Shown: positions 37,545 to 44,170, numbered from the stretch's first letter. The stretch is DNA of 45,675 bases from Streptomyces acidiscabies (GCF_020010905.1 NZ_JAGJBY010000003.1:1-45675), one strand, 5' to 3'. Translations and numbers: made by a program. The notes: generated by a model from the letters alone, not told the origin.

Positions 37545-37706
37545 GTGATCCGTGCCCACCACCGGCTCAAGGGCGGCGCCGTACAGCTCGGCGCCATCGG
37601 CCCCGGCCTGCCCGGCCCGTTCGGCGTCTGGCCCGCCGACGACCACCACGACGAGGACCAGGAGCACGAGCTCGTCGTCGACCCCGCGATGGAGACGAGT
37701 ACCTGA
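37545..37706 (+). CDS. 53-residue His/Asp/Glu-rich protein
   Basis: Begins at GTG 37545 with AGGAGA 9 nt upstream and ends in TGATG overlapping the next gene. The N-terminal half is Gly/Pro-rich (LKGGAVQLGAIGPGLPGPFG); the C-terminal half is strongly acidic with DDHHDEDQEHE, which could bind metal ions or mimic DNA charge. No known family. The overlap with the next gene supports it being real. Confidence 0.6.
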   Translation: MIRAHHRLKGGAVQLGAIGPGLPGPFGVWPADDHHDEDQEHELVVDPAMETST

Positions 37707-38212
37707 TGACGACCGAGCACCGCGGCCTCGCCGGGCCGTACACCGCGTACGACGGGCTGCCCGTCCTGCACGCGACGGAGGTGAAGCTGCCGCTGATCCA
37801 TCCGTACGCCCCGGTCGAGGCCGGACGCTACGTCACGCCGGGCGGCGGACGGCTGACCATCCGGAAGGCCGAGAAGAGTGCCCACCTGCGGATCACGCTG
37901 GATCACCTCGGCTGCCCCGCGCAGTGCACCGAGGAGAAGAACGCCGCGTTCCGACGGCTCGCCCTGGCCGCGGAGGGCTACTGCGTCCAGGCGAAGTGCC
38001 GCCACCACGCCGCGTTCGGCGACGGGGTGCTGCGCTCGTTCGAGGTGCGCACCGGCAGCATCCCGCTCACCGCGTTCGTACGCGCTGCGCTAGCGGTCGA
38101 GCTGGGTGACCCCAGCCTTGCCGACCGGCTCCTGCAGGAGGCCGAAGCCCGGTTCGGGCCCGTGCGCCCGGCCGAGGGGCTGAGCAGGGAAGGCCAGGCA
38201 GAAGCCGGTTAG
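37706..38212 (+). CDS. Hypothetical protein with paired cysteines
   Basis: 168 residues; the ATG overlaps the upstream stop. Beta-rich first half (EAGRYVTPGGGRLTIRKAEK; AHLRITLDHLGCPAQCTEEK) and helical second half. Cys residues occur in HLGCPAQC and YCVQAKCRHH, a possible four-ligand metal site with the following histidines. Ends with an acidic helix (ADRLLQEAEARFG). Function unknown. Palindrome 11 follows 2 nt after the stop. Confidence 0.6.
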   Translation: MTTEHRGLAGPYTAYDGLPVLHATEVKLPLIHPYAPVEAGRYVTPGGGRLTIRKAEKSAHLRITLDHLGCPAQCTEEKNAAFRRLALAAEGYCVQAKCRHHAAFGDGVLRSFEVRTGSIPLTAFVRAALAVELGDPSLADRLLQEAEARFGPVRPAEGLSREGQAEAG

Positions 38213-38213
38213 G

Positions 38214-38231
38214 CCCATTGGATCCAACGGG
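38214..38231 (+). repeat. Dispersed palindrome 11
   Basis: CCCATT-GGATCC-AACGGG, with weak outer pairing (GGTTAG/CTTACC). Between convergent genes at 38212 and 38238. Confidence 0.8.
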
Positions 38232-38237
38232 TCTTAC

Positions 38238-38681
38238 CTAGGGCATCGCCGGGACCGCGAGCGGCTTGGGGTAGGCGACCCACACAGGGCTGTCGACGCC
38301 GCGCAGGTTGGGGGCGTGCTTGGCGAGGGCGGGCAGGAAGCGGTCCGGCTTGCCGTCCACGCCGTGGATCACCTTCACCGGCCTGCGGGTGGCGTCGGCG
38401 AGGGCCTGCGCCTGGTCCATGACCGCGACGACCGTGTCGTTGAAGCGGGCGATGCCGGTGGCCGGCCCCGCGCACTCCGGGCCGGTGAGTCCGACCAGGA
38501 CGCGAGCGTGCCAGCCCTGCGGCTCGCGGGTGTAGTCGACCATCACGCGCAGCAGCCACGCGGCCTGTTCGTTCTCGTCGAGGCCGTCGATCCCCTCGCC
38601 CTCGCGCATTCGGTCGAGGCGGTCCTCGCCGGGGCCGGGCGTCGCCGCGACGGCGTTCATCCACTGTTCGAAGTCGCTCAT
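38238..38681 (-). CDS. Hypothetical protein
   Basis: 147 residues from the ATG with first base 38681; the ribosome site is weak. An acidic N-terminal helix region (EDRLDRMREGEGIDGLDENE), then a beta-alpha domain (WHARVLVGLTGPECAGPATG; RRPVKVIHGVDGKPDRFLPA) ending in YPKPLAVPAMP. It may be a small regulatory or ligand-binding domain. No family match recalled. Convergent with the gene at 37706 and separated from it by palindrome 11. Confidence 0.6.
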   Translation of the reverse strand: MSDFEQWMNAVAATPGPGEDRLDRMREGEGIDGLDENEQAAWLLRVMVDYTREPQGWHARVLVGLTGPECAGPATGIARFNDTVVAVMDQAQALADATRRPVKVIHGVDGKPDRFLPALAKHAPNLRGVDSPVWVAYPKPLAVPAMP

Positions 38682-38748
38682 GCCCGGTCAACGAGCGACG
38701 GAGACGGACAGTGCGCCCGCGCGCCTGGCTGTCGTACGAGGGCGGCCG

Positions 38749-38760
38749 TACGGTCCGGTT
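38749..38760 (+). promoter_or_regulatory. TACGGT -10 box of a leaderless gene
   Basis: TACGGT-CCGGTT-ATG, the same dodecamer layout as before the gene at 21994 (TACGGT-CCGGAT-ATG). Confidence 0.5.
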
Positions 38761-39222
38761 ATGGACGACAGCGGCCCGGAGGCGGGCCCGCGCTGCCTGT
38801 GGTGCGGACAGCCGCTCGGCGAGGGCCCTGCGAGTCGACGGTACTGCGCGCGGCCGCGCCTGTGCCGGGACCGGGCGTACCGCGACCGGCGACGGGCGAA
38901 GGCTGCGATGCCCGAGCGGCTGGCGCTGGCCCGCGCCGGCCACCGCGTCGACGAGCAGGTGCAGGCGATCCGCGAGGTGCTGCTGCAGGCCGTCCTGCAG
39001 GGCGACGCGTGGCCCGGCGTGTTCTCCCTGGCGGCCGCTGTCCTGGAGCGGCGCACGCAGGACTTGGTGCGCGTGTGCGTCATCGAGGACCGGGCCGCGG
39101 GCACGACGTGGGCGCAGGTCGCCGAACCCTTCGGGATCACGCCGGACGCGGCCCGCAAGCGCTGGGGCCACTGGGGTCTCGCTCACCGCGAGGAGATCCC
39201 GGAAGGCCAGGAGAATCCCTGA
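38761..39222 (+). CDS. Zinc-finger/HTH protein
   Basis: 153 residues, apparently leaderless (no ribosome site; TACGGT 6 nt before the ATG). N-terminus CLWCGQPLGEG, then YCARPRLCRDRAYRDRRR: four cysteines of a small zinc ribbon followed by an Arg-rich helix. This CxxCG-x(n)-R-x-YC-x(n)-CR-x-RAYR pattern is common in small actinobacterial DNA-binding proteins. The C-terminal half holds TTWAQVAEPFGITPDAARKR, a sigma-type HTH, then WGHWG. Probably a transcription regulator. Confidence 0.7.
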   Translation: MDDSGPEAGPRCLWCGQPLGEGPASRRYCARPRLCRDRAYRDRRRAKAAMPERLALARAGHRVDEQVQAIREVLLQAVLQGDAWPGVFSLAAAVLERRTQDLVRVCVIEDRAAGTTWAQVAEPFGITPDAARKRWGHWGLAHREEIPEGQENP

Positions 39223-39235
39223 TCAGGCTGGGTCG

Positions 39236-39257
39236 GACCCATTGGACCCAATGGGTC
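39236..39257 (+). repeat. Dispersed palindrome 12
   Basis: Core CCCATT-GGACCC-AATGGG (39238-39255) with GA/TC, a perfect 8-bp stem. Between convergent genes; it overlaps the last base of the minus-strand stop. Confidence 0.85.
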
Positions 39258-39973
39258 TAATCGGTGAGGCCGTGGCGGGCGGCGTGCAGTTCCTCCAGGA
39301 GCCCCAGGACCTCGTCGCGGGCGGCGGCCGCCTCGGTGCCGGCGGGCAGCTCGGCGCCGTAGGAGTCGAGGATCAGGCGCAGCGCGCGCAGCCGGGCGGC
39401 GAGGCCGGGGCCGTCGAGCTCGCGGTGCCAGGTGTCCAGCTTCTCGGCGGGGGCGGTGCGGGCGAGCTGCGGCCAGGAGTCGTCCAGGCAGGCCAGGGAC
39501 CACACGGCGGCGCGCAGCCGGGGCGCGTTGGCCCGGCACCAGGCTTCTCCGGCCCGGTCGCGGGCCCGCTCGGCGCGCTGGCGCTCGGGGTAGCGGTCGC
39601 CGCGGTAGGTGGCGGCGTCGCGCTCCAGCCGTACGAACCGGCTCTCGGCGCTGGAGCGGGTGGCCAGGCCGAGGGAGTCGGCGACCTGCTGCCAGGAGGC
39701 CCCGCGCCGCCGGGCGGCCCGGGTGAGGTCGCGCTCCAGGGTGTCCAGCGCGGCGCGGGCCTCGTCGAGCTGGGTGAGCGCGGCGAGGACGTCGTCGGCC
39801 GGCACCTCCGCCTGCTCGGCGTCGTCGAGGCCGTAGCGGTCGGCGGCCGCGCGTACGGCGTGCATCACCCGCACCGGCTCGATCCAGTCGCGACCGCCGC
39901 TGTACTTCGTCAGCAGCAGCGTCTCGGCGCCCTCCAGGAGCTGCTCCCGGGCCTCCGGGTCCATCTTCGCCAT
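39257..39973 (-). CDS. Hypothetical HTH-containing protein
   Basis: 238 residues from the ATG with first base 39973; a longer GTG form from 40039 would begin inside a palindrome and was not chosen. A helical N-terminal region (AETLLLTKYSGGRDWIEPVR), then a likely HTH (RRGASWQQVADSLGLATRSS) followed by ESRFVRLERDA and YRGDRYPERQRAERARDRAG, a pattern known from Streptomyces sigma-like or regulator proteins. The rest is helical. Two upstream elements, TGTCCGCGAATCGCG and GTTCACTCAGTGAAC, suggest tight control. Confidence 0.65.
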   Translation of the reverse strand: MAKMDPEAREQLLEGAETLLLTKYSGGRDWIEPVRVMHAVRAAADRYGLDDAEQAEVPADDVLAALTQLDEARAALDTLERDLTRAARRRGASWQQVADSLGLATRSSAESRFVRLERDAATYRGDRYPERQRAERARDRAGEAWCRANAPRLRAAVWSLACLDDSWPQLARTAPAEKLDTWHRELDGPGLAARLRALRLILDSYGAELPAGTEAAAARDEVLGLLEELHAARHGLTD

Positions 39974-40001
39974 GGCGGGCAGCCTGCCACCGGCGCCGCC
40001 A

Positions 40002-40016
40002 TGTCCGCGAATCGCG
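40002..40016 (+). promoter_or_regulatory. TGTCCGCGAATC element, copy 3
   Basis: TGTCCGCGAATCGCG, 29 nt upstream of the 39973 start; identical over 15 bp to the copy at 16381. Confidence 0.6.
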
Positions 40017-40033
40017 TACCGGAGCGCGGGAGC

Positions 40034-40048
40034 GTTCACTCAGTGAAC
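40034..40048. promoter_or_regulatory. 15-bp perfect palindrome, probable operator
   Basis: GTTCACT-C-AGTGAAC in the upstream region of the 39973 gene. Confidence 0.55.
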
Positions 40049-40259
40049 ATCGCATTTGCGGATGATCTAGCCCAAACAGCGCTGCGACCTGGCCGGATAC
40101 CGGCGCGCCCGGCTCGGGGATCATGCAGAACAGGCCCGAGAAGAGGCGTGAAGGGGGTTCAGAGCCTCTATCTCCGTGTCATCGCCGGGGAGTGCCGATC
40201 GGGCCACGAGAGCCGCACAGGGCCACTCAGGGACGCTCCGCCCCGCTCTTGTAAGTCGC

Positions 40260-40332
40260 CGCGCGAAGCGCGTCTGTAGTCATCGGCGGAGCCGATGGGG
40301 CTTTGAAAGGTCGTGCCCGAAGGGCTCCTTTC
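40260..40332 (+). repeat. Three consecutive hairpins with GNA triloops
   Basis: CGCGC-GAA-GCGCG (40260-40272), CATCGGC-GGA-GCCGATG (40281-40297), and GCCC-GAA-GGGC (40315-40325) enclosed by GAAAGG/CCTTTC (40305-40310 with 40327-40332). All three loops are G-N-A on the plus strand; the first contains GCGAAGC, a known very stable DNA mini-hairpin. A structured single-strand DNA element or a small structured RNA. Confidence 0.7.
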
Positions 40333-40371
40333 TAGTTCTGACCTGCACGTTCCCCCCAGCGTCAGCCCCAC

Positions 40372-40409
40372 GGCGCGGCCCGTCACCCGAATGGGTGACG
40401 GGCCGCGCC
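40372..40409. terminator. Strong 17-bp-stem hairpin
   Basis: Perfect stem 40372-40388 with 40393-40409, loop GAAT. It could end transcripts from either side or be part of the origin structure. Confidence 0.65.
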
Positions 40410-40588
40410 TCCCTCCCTCTGGGCTATTAACAGGCCCTTGCGCTCATTACTCGCGGGTGTTGTCCGGCGCATGACCTGCCTGTTTCCGGCCATCCGCCGT
40501 CCCGACCTTGGGTCACTGCTCCGCTTCCAGCGTGAGGGGGTCAAGATCGTTCGCGCTCGGATGGGGCGGAGAAGTGCTCTGAGCTGGA

Positions 40589-40620
40589 GTGATGGGTGCG
40601 GCCGGTGCCGCACCCATCAC
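40589..40620 (-). terminator. 14-bp-stem hairpin
   Basis: GTGATGGGTGCGGC (40589-40602) pairs with GCCGCACCCATCAC (40607-40620) around CGGT. It is downstream of dnaB on the minus strand, beyond the repeats. Confidence 0.55.
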
Positions 40621-40656
40621 CTCCTGGAGGTGGCGCAACGGCCTGTTAACAGGAGC

Positions 40657-40719
40657 GTTCCGTCTCGGAACGGGGCCGGTGTTCCGACTCGGAACGGGCG
40701 GCGCGTTCCGTCTCGGAAC
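40657..40719. repeat. Three iteron-like palindromes with exact 24-bp spacing
   Basis: GTTCCGTCTCGGAAC at 40657-40671, GTTCCGACTCGGAAC at 40681-40695 and GTTCCGTCTCGGAAC at 40705-40719. Arms GTTCCG/CGGAAC, starts exactly 24 bp apart. A 12-bp palindrome (CCTGTTAACAGG, 40642-40653) precedes them and a degenerate copy (GTCCGCCGGCGGAAC) follows at 40722-40736. Confidence 0.9.
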
Positions 40720-40884
40720 ACGTCCGCCGGCGGAACGGAGACGCACGACGCCCCCGGCGCGGGAGTGCGCCGGGGGCGGTCTGTGTGACTAGACGAGCGG
40801 CAGCCTGCCACCCGGACCGGTCACTGTCGCGGGGTCAGCCGGTCAGCCGCAGGCCGCCCGCCGATTCGTACATGTGTCCGATTT

Positions 40885-42267
40885 TCAGGTCTGCGCCATG
40901 TCCACGAACCGGCTGTAGTGGCCCTGGAAGGCGGTCGTGATGATCGCGGTCGGCCCGTTGCGGTGCTTGCCCACGATCAGGTCCGCCTCGCCCGCGCGGG
41001 GCGACTCCTTCTCGTACTGGTCCTCGCGGTGCAGCAGGATCACCACGTCGGCGTCCTGCTCCAGCGAGCCGGACTCGCGCAGGTCGGAGACCTGCGGCTT
41101 CTTGTCGGTGCGCTGCTCGGGCCCGCGGTTGAGCTGCGAGAGCGCGATGACCGGGACCTCCAGCTCCTTGGCCATCAGCTTGAGCTGGCGGGAGATGTCG
41201 GAGACCTCCTGCTGGCGGGACTCGGGGCGGCGGCCGCCGCCGTACTGGAGCAGCTGCAGGTAGTCGATGACGACCAGGTCGAGCTTGCCGCGCTGCTTGA
41301 GCCGGCGGGCCTTGGTGCGGATCGACATGGCGGTCAGCTCCGGGGAGTCGTCCAGGAGCAGGCTCCCGGCGTCGACGCGGGCCTTGGCCTTGGCCATCCG
41401 GCTCCAGGCCGCCTCGTCGAGCTGGCCGGCGCGGATGTGGTGCAGCGCGACGGAGCCCTCGGCGGACAGCAGCCGCATGTGGAGCTCCTTGCGGCTCATC
41501 TCCAGGGAGAAGAACGCGCTGGTGAGCTGGTGCTTCAGGCTCGCGGCCCGGGCGATGTCCAGGCCGAGCGTGGACTTGCCCATCGCCGGGCGCCCGGCGA
41601 TCAGGATGAGCTGGCCGGACTGCAGGCCCAGGGTCAGGCTGTCGAGGTCGGTGAAGCCGGTCGGCACGCCAGTGAGCTCGCCCTTCTTGCGCTTCCCGGC
41701 CGCCTCGATGTCGTCGAAGGTGTCGTCCATGCCCTCCGAGGCGTCCATCAGCGACTCGTCGCCGCGGTGGCGGACCACGCCGTACAGCCGCTCCTGCGCA
41801 CGCTCGACCAACTCGTCGGTCTCACCGTCGCGGGCGTACCCGCTCGCCGCGATGGCCGTGCCCGCCTCGACCAGGTTCCGGGCGACGGCGGCCGCGTAGA
41901 CGATCTCGGCGTAGTACTCGGCGTTCGCGGCGGTCGGTACCTGCTGGACCAGCGTGTGCAGATACGTCGCACCGCCGATCTTCGTCAGCTCGCCAGTCGT
42001 GGTCAGGTGCGCCGCGACCGTGATCGGGTCGGCAGGCTCGCCCTTGGCGACGACGTCGAGGATCGCCCGGTAGACCGTTGCGTGCGCCGGCCGGTAGAAG
42101 TCCGAGCTCTGCAGGATCTCGGTGACGTCGCCGATGGCGTCCTTCGACAGCAGCATCCCGCCAAGGACGGACTGCTCCGCGTCCAGGTCCTGCGGGGGGA
42201 TGCGCTCGAAGTCGCGCGGGTCGATGTCCTCGCCGGAAGCGGCGGGGGCGGGGATGGCTACGCTCAT
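40885..42267 (-). CDS. dnaB: Plasmid-borne replicative DNA helicase DnaB
   Basis: 460 residues from the ATG with first base 42267, GGAGAT 5 nt upstream. DnaB rings unwind DNA at the fork and carry primase. The N-terminal domain (PPQDLDAEQSVLGGMLLSKD; FYRPAHATVYRAILDV) is complete. The RecA-like motor has Walker A GRPAMGKST at 225-233, an AFFSLEMSRKEL segment and Walker B LDLVVIDYLQLL, followed by QLNRGPEQR and DLRESGSLEQDADVV, all standard. Close to the length of chromosomal DnaB without intein. Together with the Rep-like gene upstream it would give the plasmid its own helicase loading pair. Confidence 0.95.
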   Translation of the reverse strand: MSVAIPAPAASGEDIDPRDFERIPPQDLDAEQSVLGGMLLSKDAIGDVTEILQSSDFYRPAHATVYRAILDVVAKGEPADPITVAAHLTTTGELTKIGGATYLHTLVQQVPTAANAEYYAEIVYAAAVARNLVEAGTAIAASGYARDGETDELVERAQERLYGVVRHRGDESLMDASEGMDDTFDDIEAAGKRKKGELTGVPTGFTDLDSLTLGLQSGQLILIAGRPAMGKSTLGLDIARAASLKHQLTSAFFSLEMSRKELHMRLLSAEGSVALHHIRAGQLDEAAWSRMAKAKARVDAGSLLLDDSPELTAMSIRTKARRLKQRGKLDLVVIDYLQLLQYGGGRRPESRQQEVSDISRQLKLMAKELEVPVIALSQLNRGPEQRTDKKPQVSDLRESGSLEQDADVVILLHREDQYEKESPRAGEADLIVGKHRNGPTAIITTAFQGHYSRFVDMAQT

Positions 42268-42293
42268 GGTGGATCTCCGTTCACGAGATTCGG

Positions 42294-42329
42294 GCAGCGG
42301 CCGGGCCGGGCAAGGTTTCCGGCCGCTGC
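42294..42329 (-). terminator. Hairpin between the Rep-like gene and dnaB
   Basis: GCAGCGGCCGG (42294-42304) with CCGGCCGCTGC (42319-42329), 14-nt loop. It may reduce read-through and so set the ratio of the two proteins. Confidence 0.5.
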
Positions 42330-42353
42330 TGTTGTTCGGGGAAGGTCGGGCAG

Positions 42354-43406
42354 TCAGGACGCGGCCGCGAGTGCGGGGGCCTTGCGGCACTCGCACTGGC
42401 CGATCGGCAGGAAGGTCTCCGGGTCCTCGGCGAGGCCGGACCCGTTGCACTTCGAGCACTCCGGCGCGGCCGCCGCCGGGTGAGCACCCGCACCGGCCGG
42501 GGCCGCCGGGAGCTTCTTCAGGTGCATCCGGTAGATCGCCGTCGGGTTGAAGACGCGTTCCGGGTCGCAGCTGCGAGCCAGGTGGTTGCGCAGCTTCGGC
42601 GCCGTCCAGCCCACGACCACGGCATCGACGGCGAGCGGCAGCAGCATCTCCGCCACCTCGTCGCGGTTCATCCGGTCCCGGCCGGGCAGGCCCAGCAGCA
42701 TCTCCAGCAGCTCCGCACGCTGCTCGTCGGCGGCCTGGCCGTCGCGGGGCGCGGGCACCTCGGCGGCAGCCGGAGCAGGGTCGTCTTCCGGCGCAGCCGT
42801 CTCTCTCGTCGTCGTCTCGACCGGGGTCGACTCCTGGGGTTCCGGTGACGACGGTGAGCCAGGGAGAGAGATGTTCTTCTGGGGATTGATCTTCTTACGT
42901 CGGTGATCCTCCGCGTGCGGTTCATCCGCGTGCGGAAAATCGCATGACGGGTCTGAGCTGGGGCTTTCCTCCGTGACGCGGTTTTCGCATGACGGGTCTG
43001 AGCTGGGCTTTTCCCCTTCGCCGCCTTCCGGGGCCGGGATGCTGATGACCAGCCCGTCCGGCATGTCCGTGATGAAGTACTCGACGGAGCCGAAGGAGCC
43101 CTTCTTGGCCTTCGGGTTGTCCTTCGTCGGGCCGTCCACCCGCTGCTGGTCCCGCTGGAGGTAGCCGAACTCCTCCAGCTCGTTCAGGCCCGTGCGCACG
43201 GCGCTGACGCCGTCTGTGCTGAAGGACGTCAGCGACTCGATGGACAGGCCGAAGCCGTCCCGGTGGGTGCTGATGAGGCCGAAGATGCCCTTGGCCTTGT
43301 AGGACATGCGCCTGTCGCGGAAGACCGCGTTGTGGATGCGGGTGAACTGCTGCTCGAAGACGTCGGCGGCCATCGGGCCCCGGCGGATGAAGCCGTTGGC
43401 GGTCAT
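42354..43406 (-). CDS. Winged-helix Rep-like protein (helicase loader or initiator candidate)
   Basis: 350 residues. ATG with first base 43406, overlapping the upstream small gene by ATGA. The N-terminal 115 residues are a winged helix: RIHNAVFRDRRMSYKAKGIF, GLSIESLTSFSTDGVSAVRT, GLNELEEFGYLQRDQQR, ending in EYFITDMPDG. This domain is widespread in Streptomyces plasmid and phage replication proteins. The middle is disordered and contains a tandem duplication (SSDPSC twice). The C-terminal part has a helical module (RDEVAEMLLPLAVDAVVVGW) and a zinc site CSKCNGSG...CEC. The position directly before dnaB suggests it recruits the helicase to the origin. Confidence 0.75.
   Translation of the reverse strand: MTANGFIRRGPMAADVFEQQFTRIHNAVFRDRRMSYKAKGIFGLISTHRDGFGLSIESLTSFSTDGVSAVRTGLNELEEFGYLQRDQQRVDGPTKDNPKAKKGSFGSVEYFITDMPDGLVISIPAPEGGEGEKPSSDPSCENRVTEESPSSDPSCDFPHADEPHAEDHRRKKINPQKNISLPGSPSSPEPQESTPVETTTRETAAPEDDPAPAAAEVPAPRDGQAADEQRAELLEMLLGLPGRDRMNRDEVAEMLLPLAVDAVVVGWTAPKLRNHLARSCDPERVFNPTAIYRMHLKKLPAAPAGAGAHPAAAAPECSKCNGSGLAEDPETFLPIGQCECRKAPALAAAS
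42940..43007. repeat. 45-bp-offset direct repeat inside the Rep-like gene
   Basis: A 23-bp sequence beginning TCGCATGACGGGTCTGAGCT occurs at 42940-42962 and 42985-43007, exactly 45 bp apart and in frame. A 15-bp offset repeat of GCGTGCGG adjoins it at about 42913 and 42928. Confidence 0.85.
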
Positions 43407-43639
43407 CGGGTCACCGCCGGCGCGGCCGGAGCGGACAGGGCGGGGAGGACGCTCGTGGGCGCCGGGTTGCTAGTCACCCTGGCGTTGTACGTGCCAAAGC
43501 GGACACCATCGTTTTCGCAGCTCACGGCGCGATTTAGCTCAGAAGTCTTAGTCACGGCGCCTTCGTACGCGGCCGCGAGGGTTACTGTCGCGGGCTCTGC
43601 GGAGGCGGGCCGGAGGGGGCGGTGCTGCGGGTGGTGCAT
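43403..43639 (-). CDS. Small hypothetical protein coupled to the Rep-like gene
   Basis: 78 residues from the ATG with first base 43639; GGGAGAG lies about 11 nt upstream and its stop overlaps the Rep-like start as ATGA. Low hydrophobicity, with AAAYEGAVTKTSELNRAVSC in the middle and an Ala/Pro-rich end. The coding bias is less clear than for neighbours; its main support is the overlap. It may be a leader gene controlling Rep translation, a common copy-control device, but that is inference. Confidence 0.45.
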   Translation of the reverse strand: MHHPQHRPLRPASAEPATVTLAAAYEGAVTKTSELNRAVSCENDGVRFGTYNARVTSNPAPTSVLPALSAPAAPAVTR

Positions 43640-43680
43640 GGGGTGCGATCTCTCCCAATCGGGGTAGAGAGTCGCACGTC

Positions 43681-43693
43681 GGTGATCATCACC
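43681..43693. promoter_or_regulatory. 13-bp palindrome, probable Rep operator
   Basis: GGTGAT-C-ATCACC, about 45 nt upstream of the small gene that leads the rep unit. Confidence 0.5.
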
Positions 43694-43858
43694 AGGTAAC
43701 CGGACGGGCCTATCAGCGGTGCTGCATAAAGGCCGTGTGGGCGGTTACCCTGGCTGATGGTGACCGGGCCCGACAGGGTCGGGAGCCCGGCATCAGCCGA
43801 CGTACGACTCAGGAGCTGTGGCTTGCTAGGGCCGGGGACTGAGTCAAGTTGTGAAGGT

Positions 43859-43894
43859 CGAGAGCCGCTCCTGTTGGCGCAGGGGCGGCTCTCG
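43859..43894 (-). terminator. Terminator hairpin of the PP2C/kinase unit
   Basis: CGAGAGCCGC-T-CCTG (from 43859) pairs with CAGG-G-GCGGCTCTCG (to 43894) around TTGGCG. It lies immediately downstream of the minus-strand stop at 43898. Confidence 0.65.
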
Positions 43895-43897
43895 GCG

Positions 43898-44170
43898 TTA
43901 CGGGGCGCGAGCGGTCATGACGAACATGGTGGAGTCCTTCCGCCGGTTGGGGAAACCGGCGATGAGCTGGTAGAAGGCGGCGCACCCGGTGATCGTGCCG
44001 GACGACGTCCGTGTGTTGTACCGGGTTTCCGACGCGAGTACTCCGAGATCCCGTTCTCCGGGAGAGAACTTGCGGAGGCGTCCCGCCACACGGGAAGCAC
44101 GGACCGCCAACGGCGTGTCACCGTGTCCCGCTGGCCCACCGTCAGTGGGTACGCGTAGCCTGCAACGCAT
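43898..44170 (-). CDS. Small hypothetical protein
   Basis: 90 residues; AAGGAGGTG lies 6 nt before the ATG with first base 44170, the strongest ribosome site in this area, so the longer reading from 44275 was rejected. A basic N-terminus, then a segment NTRTSSGTITGCAAFYQLIA followed by GFPNRRKDSTMFVMTARAP, which reads like a folded end. Last gene of the minus-strand unit with the PP2C-UTRA and kinase genes. Function unknown. Confidence 0.6.
   Translation of the reverse strand: MRCRLRVPTDGGPAGHGDTPLAVRASRVAGRLRKFSPGERDLGVLASETRYNTRTSSGTITGCAAFYQLIAGFPNRRKDSTMFVMTARAP

Larger units (their letters stand above)
39974..40884. other. Non-coding region; replication-origin candidate
   Basis: A 0.9-kb stretch with no credible gene between the 39973 gene and dnaB. 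Contents in order: TGTCCGCGAATC element, 15-bp palindrome (40034-40048), three GNA-loop hairpins (40260-40332), a 17-bp-stem hairpin (40372-40409), a short AT-richer patch (CTATTAACAGG near 40424), a 14-bp-stem hairpin (40589-40620), the 12-bp palindrome CCTGTTAACAGG (40642-40653) and three phased 15-bp palindromes (40657-40719). Repeats next to Rep-like and DnaB genes are what a plasmid origin or copy-control locus looks like. Confidence 0.55.
43640..43897. other. Rep promoter region with palindromes
   Basis: Contains an imperfect inverted repeat GTGCGA...TCGCAC (43643-43677), the 13-bp palindrome GGTGATCATCACC (43681-43693), the pair GGTAACCG/CGGTTACC (43695-43702 and 43742-43749) and the terminator hairpin at 43859-43894. 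No credible gene. Confidence 0.55.

Noticed and set aside
40260..40332. A true chromosome or plasmid end (telomere)
   Set aside because: The molecule closes into a circle through the PP2C gene and no telomere-protein genes were recognised; kept only as a telomere-like fold.
40918..42483. A 521-codon plus-strand frame
   Set aside because: Antisense to dnaB, whose motifs leave no doubt about strand.
43757..44158. A 133-codon plus-strand frame
   Set aside because: Antisense to the small gene with the strong AAGGAGG site and to its terminator hairpin; no ribosome site of its own.
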